Shown here: positions 27,445-38,941 of the stretch, piece after piece
Numbering within the stretch: the stretch's first letter is position 1
Layout of the letters: each line of letters opens with the position of its first letter
Assembly: GCA_009760855.2 (NCBI GenBank)
Contig: WPIO01000064.1
Span: 1,042,001 to 1,106,000 of the forward strand
Source of the DNA: Cristatella mucedo
Taxonomy: Eukaryota; Bryozoa; Phylactolaemata; Cristatellidae
Direction: 5' to 3'
DNA length: 64,000 nucleotides
The notes under the pieces: model-generated
Told to the model about the DNA's origin: nothing
The model's database searches: none
The model's input: only the letters and a program-made list of their open reading frames with translations
Position numbers and translations under genes: made by a program

Positions 27445-27882
27445 GAGATTATCCGAGAATATGTGATAATCTAAGGCAGGGGCCGTATGAAGCCTGCAAC
27501 GTGAAATAGTCAGGCAACAAGGATTCCAGACTCGGCATTGGCATCTGCGCCTACAGCCGTTGGCGTGCGTCGTGACCGCTGTTGAACGCCTGTAACCGTC
27601 CACTACGGTAAAATAGACTTGTCGACATGGTGGATACGGACTCGATATGCTAAGGTATGGCGGTTTGTCGTCGCTGCCGCTCGTCCCTCCTACTGCGTAC
27701 TACGTACTACGTGCTTGAATTGGTTCCAGCCCGCTGCCTAGTAGCTAGCCGCTACGCAAGGTTCAGGCGCCACCGGCATTTGTTTACGCTTCGGCTGAGA
27801 CCAGCTCCGCTGCGGGCGCTGCGTTTGCGGCCTCGTTCTGACCGGACTTGGAAGTTGCACGTCACGCATGCAACAACGTCAT
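27445..27882. repeat. unclassified ~435-base dispersed repeat, copy 1
   Basis: Matches 40805-41230 over its length, with shared blocks such as ctgttgaacgcctgtaac, atagacttgtc and gtagctagccg.tac. No shared open frame, terminal inverted repeat or RNA polymerase III box is visible. An LTR or other non-coding part of a transposon is possible. Confidence 0.6.
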
Positions 27883-28041
27883 AAAAATCACTGCAGCAGG
27901 TCTACGATACCGCCAATTAGGGGATTTCCGAACAAGACAAGTTGAGGAGCCCCGTTTGCAGTGAACTACCGCGTAATTATTGACGCAGCTACAATATGCT
28001 CGGCTTCAATCTGATATTCAGTTACCCGGTTTTCGGACTAG

Positions 28042-28214
28042 CTGTGTGGCTTAACGCAACACGTGGCTCTACGCAACACGTGGCTCTACGCAACACGTGG
28101 CTCTACGCAACACGTGGCTCTACGCAACACGAGGCTCTACGCAACACGAGGCTCTACGCAACACGTGGCTCTACGCAACACGTGGCTCTACGCAACACGT
28201 GGCTCTACGTAACA
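28042..28214. repeat. 17-bp minisatellite with CACGTG in most units
   Basis: Nine tandem copies, plus a diverged leading one, of a 17-base unit (acgtggctctacgcaac). Preceded by the CAC of the previous copy, seven units carry the palindrome CACGTG and two carry CACGAG. Units are nearly identical. The unit length is not a multiple of three, so the open frame across it is incidental. Confidence 0.95.
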
Positions 28215-28299
28215 TGCTTTTAGTTCTTTTTACGACCATTTAATGTCTGCTCGTGGACGAGCCGCTAAACGATGGCGTTTGATTAGGGCGACTACTTTT

Positions 28300-29240
28300 A
28301 ATAATAATAAATATACATTTAAACAACGCCCCCATGAAATTAATTTTGTTCCATGCACTTTAATGTGCTTCAAAGTAAGCATTACCAAATGATAAATGGT
28401 TGAAGCTCAATTTTAACAAGCGTAGCATGGTTAGAGGTGATATGCGCAGGGTCAGCGTGCAAATGTGATTAGTGGCAGCATGCACAGCGTCAGAACGCGT
28501 AAGCACACAAAGGACGGATCGCATGGACTCGCTAACTGCTATGATAAATATTTTTGCTTTAGCGTTTTTTTTAATGTCGTAAAAAACTCAGACATGTCGT
28601 GACGCAAGTCGGAAGTGAGTTCCTGGCTTTGGAAGCCTACGACCTGAACGCACGGTCTTCCAAGGATTTGAGATTCGTATGAGGTGCAGTTAAGCTATTA
28701 GATTCAGAAAAGCTTATCGTACGATGCTAAGCATGCAGGAGCAGTAGATCTGCTAGGTAGGCTGGAGCCGAAGAAGGAAAGAGCTTTCTAGAAGTCAGAG
28801 TGACAGGACCTTCGAGGTCGACGTGCTATTTGACCTGGAGCCAGTGCAGTTTGGCGAGCAGTGTTGCGATGTGGCTACTGTGTCGCTCACGTCAGACAAG
28901 CGTAGCTGCTTATTTTTGTACCAATTGTAAGCTCTTGGTGGCACAGGCCAGTAGACCAGCAAGCAGTGAGCTACAGAATGCAAGACGGGATGTCACAGAT
29001 GCACGGACCAATTAAAATGTAGTTTCCCTGTCTAAGCGAGCCTGAATGTTTGCAATGTTATGTAGCTAGAAGTCTACACACGCAACGGTGGAGCTGATTT
29101 GATCTTCTAATGAAAGATCACGTTAGAACAGGACGTCATTCTTTCGTGCAAATTCAGCAGGAAAAATATGCTGGCGCAGCCGCGTTTGAGCGTTAGATTT
29201 TTTAATATGTTAACCACACCTAGTTTGCCTTTGTCTTTTT
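28300..29240 (-). mobile_element. degenerate LINE-A copy
   Basis: (AAT)n tail at 28300-28310, then the UTR (gtcagcgtgcaaatgtgattagtggcagcatgcacagcgtcag). After that come coding remnants in reverse, from gtgagttcctggctttgg to the cacacctagtttgcc region. Many indels; 5' truncated. Confidence 0.75.
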
Positions 29241-30110
29241 AAGACCTTGTGACCTATTGTATGGTCCTTTGCTCTGCATTTATTGATGTGGCCTGGTATG
29301 AGGGTTTGTATATAAAAAGCCGAAGAAAGAGTGCTAAGGTAGTTTGTTATAGCGTGTCGGCTCTAGTGAGAGTGCTTTTGTAATACACCTTTGAGGCCTT
29401 TGTTGACAAAGAGACTTGTGCAGACGCGTTTCGTACGGTGTTTTGCATTTTTTTTGGCTTCAATAAGCTCGGTTTCACATGTTTTGAGACATCTTTTCTG
29501 TCAAGAGTTTTTCTCTAAAACCTAATCAGTGAACCGTAAAACCCAAAACATAAACCCAAAACTAAAACACAACAAATTACAAATCTAACCACAAAGCCCT
29601 AAACCGTAAGCCCCAAAACATGCATCCCTAAAGACTAGACCAAAATCACAAGCTATAAAGTTAAAAAGAATAGCTCTTAAAAACTCTTTTTATTTTATAC
29701 AGAAATAAACAGACGCTTGTGAGCACGGTTGGCATCCTTCTATGGGCTCTTCGCTCACAGCAGAAATGAGCCTAGCTGTAAGCCAAAAAAAGACGCCGTA
29801 TTAGCTGCGTAATCATGCTTCAAGTCGAAGAACAAAGATGCGTGCCTTTGAGGTTCATGCTTCACGTGCGCTCGAGCCAGTTTATCAGCCGGTCGCTCTG
29901 CGAACGGCTGCTGCTGCTGCTGCTTCATCGTGCCATTCGTCGGCGACCGCCGGAAAGGTCAAGTGGCCACTGGCTTGTCCGACGGCTTCCGAGTTGTCGG
30001 ACTCCGACGCCAGTTTGCTAGCGCGTACATACTGCGTGTCCTCGAAAGCGGAAGTTGAACAGTGTCAGCTTGCGGGCCTTTGCTGTGTATAGTGTTCACA
30101 AAAAAGAAAA
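29241..30110. other. TATA-containing stretch and unassigned open frame
   Basis: Contains TATATAAAAAG at about 29307 after a TGTGACC start, which could be a promoter or the U3 of a solo LTR. There is a low-complexity stretch with CCCTAAA-like words at 29510-29640. An open frame at 29838-30092 has no known motif. No element boundary could be proven. Confidence 0.3.
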
Positions 30111-30111
30111 A

Positions 30112-30291
30112 TCGTGGCCGATTAAACAGCCTCTTTTTGTATATCGACAGGAGAACCTTTGCGGTTATCACCACCGCTTACATACGGCAGTAAAGAATCA
30201 CCCACCACAAGAATCGAACCCACGACCTTGGTCCCGAGGTCGTGAAAGCAACCGCCTTACCTAGTGTGCCATCACGGCTCACCAACATCAT
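30112..30291 (-). mobile_element. tRNA-derived SINE, copy 1
   Basis: On the minus strand the head has a polymerase III box A (TGGCACACTAGG) and box B (GGTTCGATTCT), then a body (gttctcctgtcgatataca) ending in aaaaagaggctgtttaatcgg. The same head and tail recur at 48350-48523 and 57586-57750. It is not a functional tRNA: no acceptor stem closes. Confidence 0.8.
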
Positions 30292-30839
30292 GTGGCTCAG
30301 GGGGTCTCCTTTGACGTCGCGAACAGTAATAAGCTCCTCAATGTAGTAACTACCAAAGTCTGCAGAAGCAACTTGTTTGGGGTGACCATATGATTGTTAT
30401 CAGTTGCTGGAGTCTCTTCCATGTATTGCTACAGAGCGCCATGAACGTCGATTGCTGGGATTCTGGAAACCTCGACAGAGTGGCTTATTCACACACCTGC
30501 TAGTGGCCACTTGCTAGCTTGAAAAATAATAAGTTGCGACGCTTACGACCTGCGTGCTGAGCAACGACCAACAGCATTCAGCTTTAAAACACGCGATTTC
30601 ACTTACTTTGGTTGGAGTCCATCGAAGCGATGAGGCAATCTTAAAGAAGTTTGCCGTAATCATCGAAGGCTACTTGGGTATTTGGCGAACGGTAGACGGC
30701 AGCTTGTGCTCGCTGTACACCTGTTTGGTGGTTGTTCATCTCCGAACTTGCTAAGTTTGACATTTGTACTTGATTACACGTGCCCAATGGGTCATAATGA
30801 TGTTGATGCAGTTGAAATAGGACATGCTTCAATGTGGAA

Positions 30840-31830
30840 CGAAAATTGGAGCTCCAACATCAAATTCCTTGTAGATTTTTAAAACGGATTGCAATTTATT
30901 CAGGTATACGCCTGGGATTTTGCACTAGTTTGCAACGCAGTGTTCGAGAAAAAACTTTGTGTGCTAGCAGATTACAATGTAAATTGAGTATGTAGCATCA
31001 ATAAATCTAAATTGCGGCTACACACAACCAATCTTGTGTCCATTTTTGAGAGATCCTATTAGATTGCAGTATCCGGGCAATTTCCGCACATTGGTTTAAA
31101 CTTATTGATTGTTCTTTATACAATGCAATTTAAAGCACGATGATATGTGGAGCTTAAAATCATCAATTTCCCGTCCATTTGCGGTAGATACTGGTGGATT
31201 TCAGCTTTAGACTGAGCCATTACTGTCTAATGCTATGCATTTCCCCCAGATTGAATGCCCACAATGGGTGAACATAATGTAGGCGTATTTTAAACATTGC
31301 GAAATGTTTTATCGGGTGAGAATGAGCGCTTCGGCAGCATATTTCGAGTCAATTTGCAAAGCATTGCAGTATTGGTACAGGCAATTGCTGTAGATTACTA
31401 TGAATCACCGGCGACTCTGCATGCACTACTGGTGGCCATTATGTGATTGCAGTTTAAATGGAAGTTCGGGAGGGGTGGGGAGTTATGTGCCCATTCAAGG
31501 TATATATATTATAGTGTAATTTCACTTGTATACACAGTGCTAATTCAAACTCCACAAAATCTGGAGCTTCGCCCAGCCACTTTCTGTCAATTTGTGATGG
31601 GTTACATTAGATTGCCGTATTTTACAGACCGTTGCCGATTTCCATTCACTTCCCCAGTTTCTACGTACTCGATGACTAAAATTATCCACGTTCACTTTAA
31701 ACACAGCGAGCTACTTTGCGAAATAAAAATTAGAGTTTCTGGCATCAAATTTTGAGTCAATTAATTTGTAGCTGAGTATGATTTTGGCCTAGGTCATTAC
31801 ACACGATATGAACAATAACAGGATTAATAT
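30840..31830. repeat. degenerate tandem array, left segment
   Basis: Weakly conserved units with recurring words (aaattggagct, cagccactttctg, attgcagt, cactttaaacac) at roughly 160-185-base spacing. The same words recur at 35350-37700. LINE-A insertions at 31830-35210 separate the two segments. Single units are very diverged. Confidence 0.4.
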
Positions 31831-32705
31831 ATTTGTATAGCGGCCTCAAATAGCCTAATCTCTTTCCAGGCACTTCAAAGATGTTGTATATGAAGCGCGA
31901 TTAAATGGCTAGTTCTCAAATTCAATGCGTCAAAAAGTAAATTATAGATTGAGGTAACATACAGGGTTGATTGTGAACATGGATGTATGCTTTATGATAG
32001 CATACACGGGATGAGCACACATTAGCACGCACGAGACAAATAAAAAGTACCCATCGAAGGCAGCGAGAAATAGGTACGTCTTTAGCTTCGTTTTAAACGT
32101 CGTAAGTCAGGGAATGTCGTGACTTCAATCGGAAGTGAGTTCCAGGATTTGGGAGCATGAGTAATAAAGGTGTGGTCTACAGAGGATTTTACGTTAGTTT
32201 AAGGAATATCGAAGTGACTTGAATCAGAAAAGTAAGTGTTAAGATGCCTAGGCTGTTTAGAGAGTACTTATGATAGCTAGTCGGGAGCCAGAGGACTAAG
32301 GGATCTAAAATTGAGTGAAAGAACCTTGAAAATGATCCGCTGCTTGATTAAGAGCCAATGCAGATCGCTAGACGTCGCTGCGATGTCGAAATTTCGAAGG
32401 TCGTGACATAAAACCCGGAAACATAAAGCTTCGGAGATGTGTGCCAACTGTTAGCACCGGATTGCACACGCCGGGAGACCAGCAAGCAGTGAGCTATAGA
32501 AGTCGAGAAGGGATGTCACAAATATACGAACAAATTTGGATATATTGTCCCTGCCTAAGTAGACCAGGGTTGCTGCAAAGTTCCGTAGCTGGAGGTAGGC
32601 AGAGTCGACAATGGAGCTTATGTGGTCGTCTAGTAATTAATCACTTTGAAACGGGACACCCAGACTTCGTGCAAATATAATAGGAGATACACTGTCAGAG
32701 GTGGT
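31830..32705 (-). mobile_element. degenerate LINE-A copy
   Basis: Reverse-strand match to the LINE-A 3' part (aatctctttccaggcactt, gtcgtgacttcaatcggaagtgagttccagg, then ctgcttgattaagagccaatgcag). 5' truncated near 32700, where the tail of the next LINE-A copy follows directly. Confidence 0.7.
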
Positions 32706-32706
32706 T

Positions 32707-32737
<31 letters not shown>

Positions 32738-33832
32738 GCACTTGATAAAGCGCCCACAGAGAACTCCGTCTCTTTCTAGGCACCTTACATTTTCTGCAAA
32801 GGGAAACGCGATTGAATTGTGAGTAATATCCTGCTTGATAAACAACGTGAATAACATGGTTAGGGGTGACATGCACAGGGTCAGCATGCAAATGTGGTTA
32901 GTGACAGCATGCACAGTGTCAGCACGCATAAGCACATCAAGGACGAATCACAGGGACCCACTAAATACTGTCCTAAATAGGTGTGTGTTTTAGGTTCTGT
33001 ATAAATGTGGTCAAGTAAGGGGATGTTGTGACGCAAGTCGCGGGGCGGGGGAGTTCCAGGCTTTGGGAGCATACGAACTAAATGCACGGTCTCCAAAGGA
33101 TTTGAGGTTTGTACGAGGTAGCGATAAACTGTTGGAGTCCGAAAAGCGGGTGGTACGATGCTTGGCCTGGTGGGGGAATAGATATGAGACATAGGCTGGA
33201 GCCAAAGAATGAAGAGACCTAAAAGAGAGCGACAAAACCTTATATTCGATCCTTTGCTTGACTGGTAGCCAGTGCATGTCGGCGAGTAGTGGTGTGATGT
33301 GGAAACTGCTGCGCTCACGACAGACAAGCCTAGCTGCGGAGTTTTGCATCAGCTGTAATCGCCTGATTGTACATGCCGGTAGGCCAGCAAGCAGTGAGTT
33401 ATAGAAGTCAAGACGGGATGTCACAAATGCATGGACCAACTTGGACGTGGTATCCTTATGTAAACAACCCCTAATTTTAGCAATGTTATGTAGCTGAAAG
33501 TTGGCAGACTTGACTGTGGAGCTGATGTGGTCGTCTAACGAGAGGTCACTTTGGAACATGACACCTAGATTTCGAGCTGATTCAACAGGAGATATGCTGG
33601 CAGAGCCGAATTTAGGCGTCAGCCTTTCCAATTTCTGAATCACACTGGGTTTGCCCATAACTAGTAAGTTAGTTATATCATCGTTTAGCTTTTGAAAAGT
33701 TGATGCCACCCACGTTTGGATGTCATCAATACATGCAGCAAGTGAGTTGAGAGAATTTGAGGTGCTCGAAGGCTGGGAGGGATCAAAGCAAAGGTATAAA
33801 TGTTTTTCGCGTAAAGCATTCAAATTTCCGAG
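32706..33832 (-). mobile_element. LINE-A copy with the longest C-terminal frame
   Basis: An (AAT)n tail at 32709-32735, the UTR, and an open frame at 33011-33823. That frame has HLYLCFDPS just after the place of the catalytic YADD, then [49 protein letters not shown] and FGDRAFSSYAPKAWNS. A GC-rich change near 33040 breaks the end of the protein. 5' truncated within the RT. Confidence 0.85.
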
Positions 33833-35210
33833 TCACACTTGGTTTACCCTTATCTTAAAACTTTCTGTTATCCTTCAATATGGGAAAGTTACCTGCCTTT
33901 CTTGTGTTGATGTTAGCAATACATACAGTAAGTGCAGTTTGGTTGCCGTCGCTCACAGCACAGAACGCCAGCCGACGAGCAACACCACCAGTTTATTCCA
34001 CTACGCACTGGAGCAGAAGGATGGAGCACAATTTTCTTATACTCTCTTGCCCACCGGAGTCCCCACCGGAGTGCGTGCGACTACCTTGTCACAAAAATCA
34101 CCAACAGCACATCCCGACAGCATGCCACATCTAGTGTCACAGCCCAGGCATACAACGATCGGAGGCAGTGCCATTAATTAAACGAAAGCACAGCAAGGGC
34201 TATTGAGAGAGTTCGACTTCGCGGGAGTGGTGGGGATTAAAGCATAGGTACACTTGCGTATCAGCATCGTAGAAGTAATAGCGTAGATTGCGCACGACGA
34301 ACACCTCTGCAAGAGGGAGAAAATGAGCTGCGAAAAGAAGCGGACCAAGTGCAGAGCTCTGAGGTACCCCAGGACTTCAGTGGTGCCTTCGTATAATCTT
34401 GATCGGTTTCCATCAACACTCGGGAGTCTCCCTCTGAGATAAAACCTGACTCATTGCAGTCCAGTGCCCACGATGCCCAGGCGAGATAAGGTGCGCTCGA
34501 CAAGGACTTTGTGATCAATATTATGAAACGCTGCCAATAGTTAAAGCAAAACAAGCGGAGAGACTTTACTTAAATCTGCCTTCCTAAGAGCGTCGGTTTA
34601 TACGCGACAATACTGACTCTATTGAGTGTTCTACAACACGATTTAAATTTATATTTTTCTCGCTGAATGTTTTAATGTATGAGTTTATTCTGTCTGCTAT
34701 TACTCGTTCCAGTGTATTGAATATGAACGGCAATATGGAGACTGAGTGGAAGTTGCTAAAATTCTCTTGATCTAGTGTAGCTTTTTTTTAATTAGCTGCC
34801 TACTTTCAGCTTTTTGAAAGGTGTTGGGACATGATCTAAGGGTCGGGACATTCATTATATTAGTAATGCATGGCAGAAGCTGATCTATGCATAGATCGAT
34901 GAATTAATACAGTGGGATCATGGTCTAGTCGAGGAACAGTCTTCTTTGACTTTGAGATGAATTTCGGGATGAGGTCACTTGTGGCTGACTTTAACACCAA
35001 AATGTTGATGCTTCACGGATTTACATAGAGGGCTTCTGTGGGACAATACTGAAGTACGTTAGTCTAGGGGAAATTCCGTTACCTTAGGGATTGATTCTTT
35101 GAACTTGTCTATATTGCTGACAAAGAATATAGAGAAGCGGTCAGCTAGATCGCATCGAGGATGACTAGGCAAGGAGCTAACCTGTGTGCGATTAAGGGAT
35201 GGTTGGTGAA
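33833..35210 (-). pseudogene. older LINE-A-like RT relic, split by a small insertion
   Basis: 33835-33935 matches the LINE-A segment 33632-33745. After an insertion (33936-34200) the element resumes with a damaged catalytic motif (YFYDADTQVYLCF near 34240), GVPQSSALGPLLF near 34355, an ITKSLSS-like IDH region near 34510 and a SILPFIFNTLERVIADRI-like entry near 34710. Full of stops. Confidence 0.6.
33936..34200. mobile_element. small unclassified insertion with ~11-bp imperfect TSD
   Basis: It interrupts the LINE relic. Flanks are acagtaagtgc (33925-33935) and acagcaagggc (34190-34200), which look like a diverged target-site duplication. There are no terminal inverted repeats, polymerase III boxes or coding motifs. 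A signal-peptide-like open frame starting at 33880 begins in LINE sequence, so I do not call a gene. Confidence 0.4.
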
Positions 35211-35349
35211 AGCCATATGAATTTTTGAATTGAGCATTTATGACTCAAAAATATTGTAATGGGAGCTAGACGATTACTGTACACTTCCCGACCAAAAACG
35301 TTCAGAATAGCTTAAACATCTGCGATTAATTTTAGAGAGTCCGAAGTTG

Positions 35350-37700
35350 TGTGCAATGAATACTGAAGCTCCTCGTAGTCCATTTCTGGACGATATACGA
35401 CGAATTGTAATGGACTGAGGCATTCTCCCGAGCAATCACAACCGATTGCCATACATTGCCAACTATTTACTTGCCTATATGCTTAAGTGATGTAATTGCA
35501 TTTTAAACACTCTGTGCTTTCTAACACAAGAGAAGTTTTAGGTTTACACAGCCTCTTTCAAGCCGTTCGCGATATAACATAATTGATTGCTCTATTATCC
35601 CAAGCTAATATATTCGATTGCCATGCATTGCCCATGATTGAACGCACAAAATACGTTAAGATTATGTTGCCGCGCTTTAAATACAGTAGAATGTTGTATG
35701 CAATGAGAATTGGAGCTCCGTGCAGACAATTTCTAGTCGATTTGCCGTATATTATCATGGAATGCAGCTAACGGCCGCGCTGTCACTGTCGATTGCCATG
35801 TATTGCTCAAGATTTTACTCTGCAATGGGTTGAAGTGAGAATCCTATGCACTTTAGTGAGCAAAGAAAGTTAGAGGTTCACCCTGCCGCAATCAGGAAGT
35901 TTTTCGAGGGATCACGTAGAGGATTATCATGTTGGCTCCGTCAATATTTCTGCGTTACCCGACAATTGAGATGTGAACTGGCTTTTAAGTTTTTGGATTC
36001 AATTTCGAGATAGATGAATGTTATTTAGTCTGAGGATTGAAGCTTTTCCCAGCCAATTACTGGTCAGTCTTCGGTGAATTACAGCTGCTGGCCGCATTTG
36101 TTGGACCGGGCTATTCCTTCCTATCGCCATTCATGATTCGCGCACGATTTTACATGCACGGTGGGTTAAAATTATGTGATTTCACTTTAAAAACAGTGCG
36201 CTTTAATAAGCAAGAAAAACTGGGGGTTCACCCAGCGACGTTTCGAAAATTTGCGAGGTATTAACATAAACTCCCATCATTTCCCGGGCCGTCGAGTCCT
36301 AAATATTGCTCCAGTTCAAGCGCAAACACTGGTTTAAAATTAAGCAGGTGTATTTTAAACGCCGTAACGTTTACATGAAATAAGAATCGGAAATTAGGCG
36401 GGCCTATTTCTGGGTGATTGGCGACAAATTTAGGGATCGTCCCACACCATTGCCGTCGATTGGCGGAAAGTGCCCGACAATTAGCGAGCAAAATAGCTTG
36501 ACAGTTACATGACTGCACTTTTTTAAAACAGTAAAATTTTGCGTGCAGTGAAAATTGTAGCTTTGTTCAGCCAATTTCTGATCGATATGCGGAGAATTGT
36601 AAATGAATATGTAGCTTTGTGCGTTTATCCGTTGCTTGCGATTGCATGTTTTTCCTGAGATCGTAAGAGTACAATGGGTTCAAGACATATGGTTGCAATT
36701 TAAGCATTGAGTGTTGTAATATTTATTCAAAATTAAAGACAAAAAATAAAAAACCGGTTTATGAGCATCTTTTAATGGAATGCAGTCAGTACATTGCTGT
36801 ATTCACCTGAGCCGTTGCAGTTGACCGCAGGGCGCATTGAATGCGATTGCCCAAAGAAATAGAAATGAACACGTAAATTTCTAAAGAATACTATAAGCGA
36901 AGAGTAGAATAGCGTGCAAGAAAAATTAGAGCCGCTTGTTTACGATTTCTGGTCATTTTGCGGCGGATCGCAATGGATTGTCATTAATTGCAGGATAGAA
37001 CCGGGCAGTTGCGGTCGATTACAGGGCATTGCCTGAGATCTCACATGCATAGCAGCTAAACGCTTTGTTGTTACACTTTGAACTAAGTCATTATTACTAT
37101 TGCATGCAAAATCAATTGTGCTTCAAAGTGCCGGTTTCTGGAATATATGCACTGGATTAGAGTGGAATTTGAGTTTTGCTCAGACTTTCCTGGGCGATTG
37201 CCGTGAAGTGACAAACGTCGCGGATGAGCAATGGCTTGTGGGTAAGTGGGTGGGCACTTAAGCACACAAGCACTTTAATATGCAATGAAAACGGGAGCTT
37301 GGTGCGATCTAATTATATTTGTGGTGGATTGTGGTATTTCTCTGGGCCGTAACAGTCGATTGCAGCTCGTTCCAAGAGAATTTCAGTGCTAGTGCTCGTG
37401 AAATTGTGAGAGGACACTTGTCACAGACTTTACTGTCACATAATGAAAACAGAAGCTTTTCGTCCAGTATTTCTGTCACATTTTATAGTATAATGCAGTC
37501 AATAGGGGTGGACTGTTGTATTTGCCCGGAGCCTAGCAATATATTTTAGCGGGCTTCATGAGAACGCGCAAATGCACGGAGCGGCGCGAAATGCTGTGGG
37601 TATATTTGAAACATGGCATTGCGTTGAATGTCAAACTAGCTGGAGCTTAGCGAAGCCGAATTTTTGTGTATTTGAGGTGACTTTAACAAGGATGGCTGTT
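35350..37700. repeat. degenerate tandem array, right segment (~160-185-bp period)
   Basis: Recurring words at similar spacing: 'gcaatgagaattggagct' near 35700, 'gcaaagaaagttagaggtt' near 35865, 'aagcaagaaaaactggggg' near 36200, 'gcagtgaaaattgtagct' near 36545, 'tgcaagaaaaattagagc' near 36905, 'gcaatgaaaacgggagct' near 37270. Each is followed by 'caatttctggtcgat..gcgg.ggattg'-like and 'gattgcatg.attgcc' words. This looks like an old satellite, with no coding content. Confidence 0.5.
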
Positions 37701-38218
37701 TATTGTGGTGTAGGCATTGGTATTTGCAGCCCATTTGCACGAGAACGCGCGAGGCCAACGGCATGATATTGGTTGGGTACGTACAAGCAACGGCTCATTA
37801 AGGATTTACTCAAATTACAAGATATGCACCGGCACAAACTTCCGGCTGACTTCAGGCTTAATGAGAGCGGATTTCGATTATTCGTTGAATCCCTTCCCTC
37901 CAAGAGCTCCTTCGAGTTTTTAGCAGTGCGTCTCACCTCTCTAGCTCCAAGCAACCAATGGCGGCAGTCATCTATTGCTCCCTAAATACGTAGGCATGCA
38001 TTAATTCGTATATTTCCGGACTCATTTCGGTTCTATTTATAGAACCCGTGACTTCCTTATGCCCGCGACTTATCGATTCATTTCGGCAACCCGAGTGACT
38101 CCTGAGCGAGCTCAATTTCGCTCTCTTGTTGGTAAATTCTGTCTTACGGCTCACGTGTTTGCCTCAGCTCACATCAACGGTCAAATTCTTGAACAGATAT
38201 TATCCTGCAATTGTATAT
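37701..38218. other. no recognisable gene
   Basis: Open frames near 37700-38150 have no recognised motifs. Nothing else supported. Confidence 0.35.
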
Positions 38219-38941
38219 TGTACCCAGGCTAGGTTCGGTTGGCTGGGACGGGACGGCTGTAAGAATCATCGGCAAGGCCGGGACCTAACCTGTGGGCATG
38301 GCCGGATGTGCGCTGACGAGAGGTCACCGGGGCTCTTGGGTAACTGAAGTTGGCCGACTGAGCTCGTTTTTTGGACGCTCCCGGTCTCGCCGAGTTATGT
38401 ATCTGGATGGATGCAGGCGTTCTATGGCTAGTGGGGCCACGCACGCAAGGCAACGAGTTCCCAAGGCCCGAGCAGAGCTGGATAGCACGCTTGTTTTTGT
38501 GACTTGTATATTCCGCGATCCCCTTGTAGCGTGTTCGTGGCCCCCGCGAGTTGGCGTCTTTCGGCGGAAGCTCTCGACTATGGTAGACGTCGACTCCGAC
38601 TACCCAAGCAGTTACTCAGGTAGCCGGATCTTTGAAGGCGTACGCTCTTACTGTAGGAACGGAGTCGGTACAACGGCGGGACTGCGGAAGCCGACTGAGC
38701 AACTAATGTGTTCGCTCGCGTTTGCTTCGTGGTCTCGCGCCCCTATAGTTTACTTTGTGTAGGATCCCCCTTTAGGCTTGTTTAGTTCCCCTGTTGTTGT
38801 TGGCGCATGCGATATTATGGAGAGGATTAACCTGATGGCAGCTTGTCTTACCCTAGCTCATCGGCAAGGCGAGCGGCGGGTGGCCTGAGCATGGCCAGGG
38901 CTTGGCAGGAAATAGCCTCCGACCCTTGGATTTCGGCTACA
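38219..38941. mobile_element. solo-LTR-like dispersed repeat, copy 2
   Basis: Starts TGTACCCAGG and ends GGCTACA, so the ends are complementary (TGTA/TACA). It aligns by eye to 11070-11815 over its full length with many substitutions and short gaps. Shared blocks include ggtcaccggggctcttgggt, cggtctcgccgagttatg, gttggcgtctttcgg and ctgttgttgttggcgcatgcg. No target-site duplication is visible for this copy. Confidence 0.6.

Noticed and set aside
27600-27625. tRNA primer-binding site (tggtggatacggactcg) after an LTR end
   Set aside because: Spacing to a T-arm-like sequence is four bases too short for a tRNA 3' end, and the repeat continues on both sides in copy 2.
28042-28214. CRISPR-like array
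   Set aside because: Units are contiguous 17-base tandem copies with no spacers, and the DNA is animal.
30170-30290. Functional tRNA gene
   Set aside because: Polymerase III boxes are present but acceptor and anticodon stems do not form; repeated copies with a common tail indicate a SINE.
33880-34134. Small secreted-peptide gene starting MGKLPAFLVLMLAIHTVSA
   Set aside because: The start and hydrophobic part are the complement of degraded LINE-A sequence (compare 33632-33745); no splice or promoter context.
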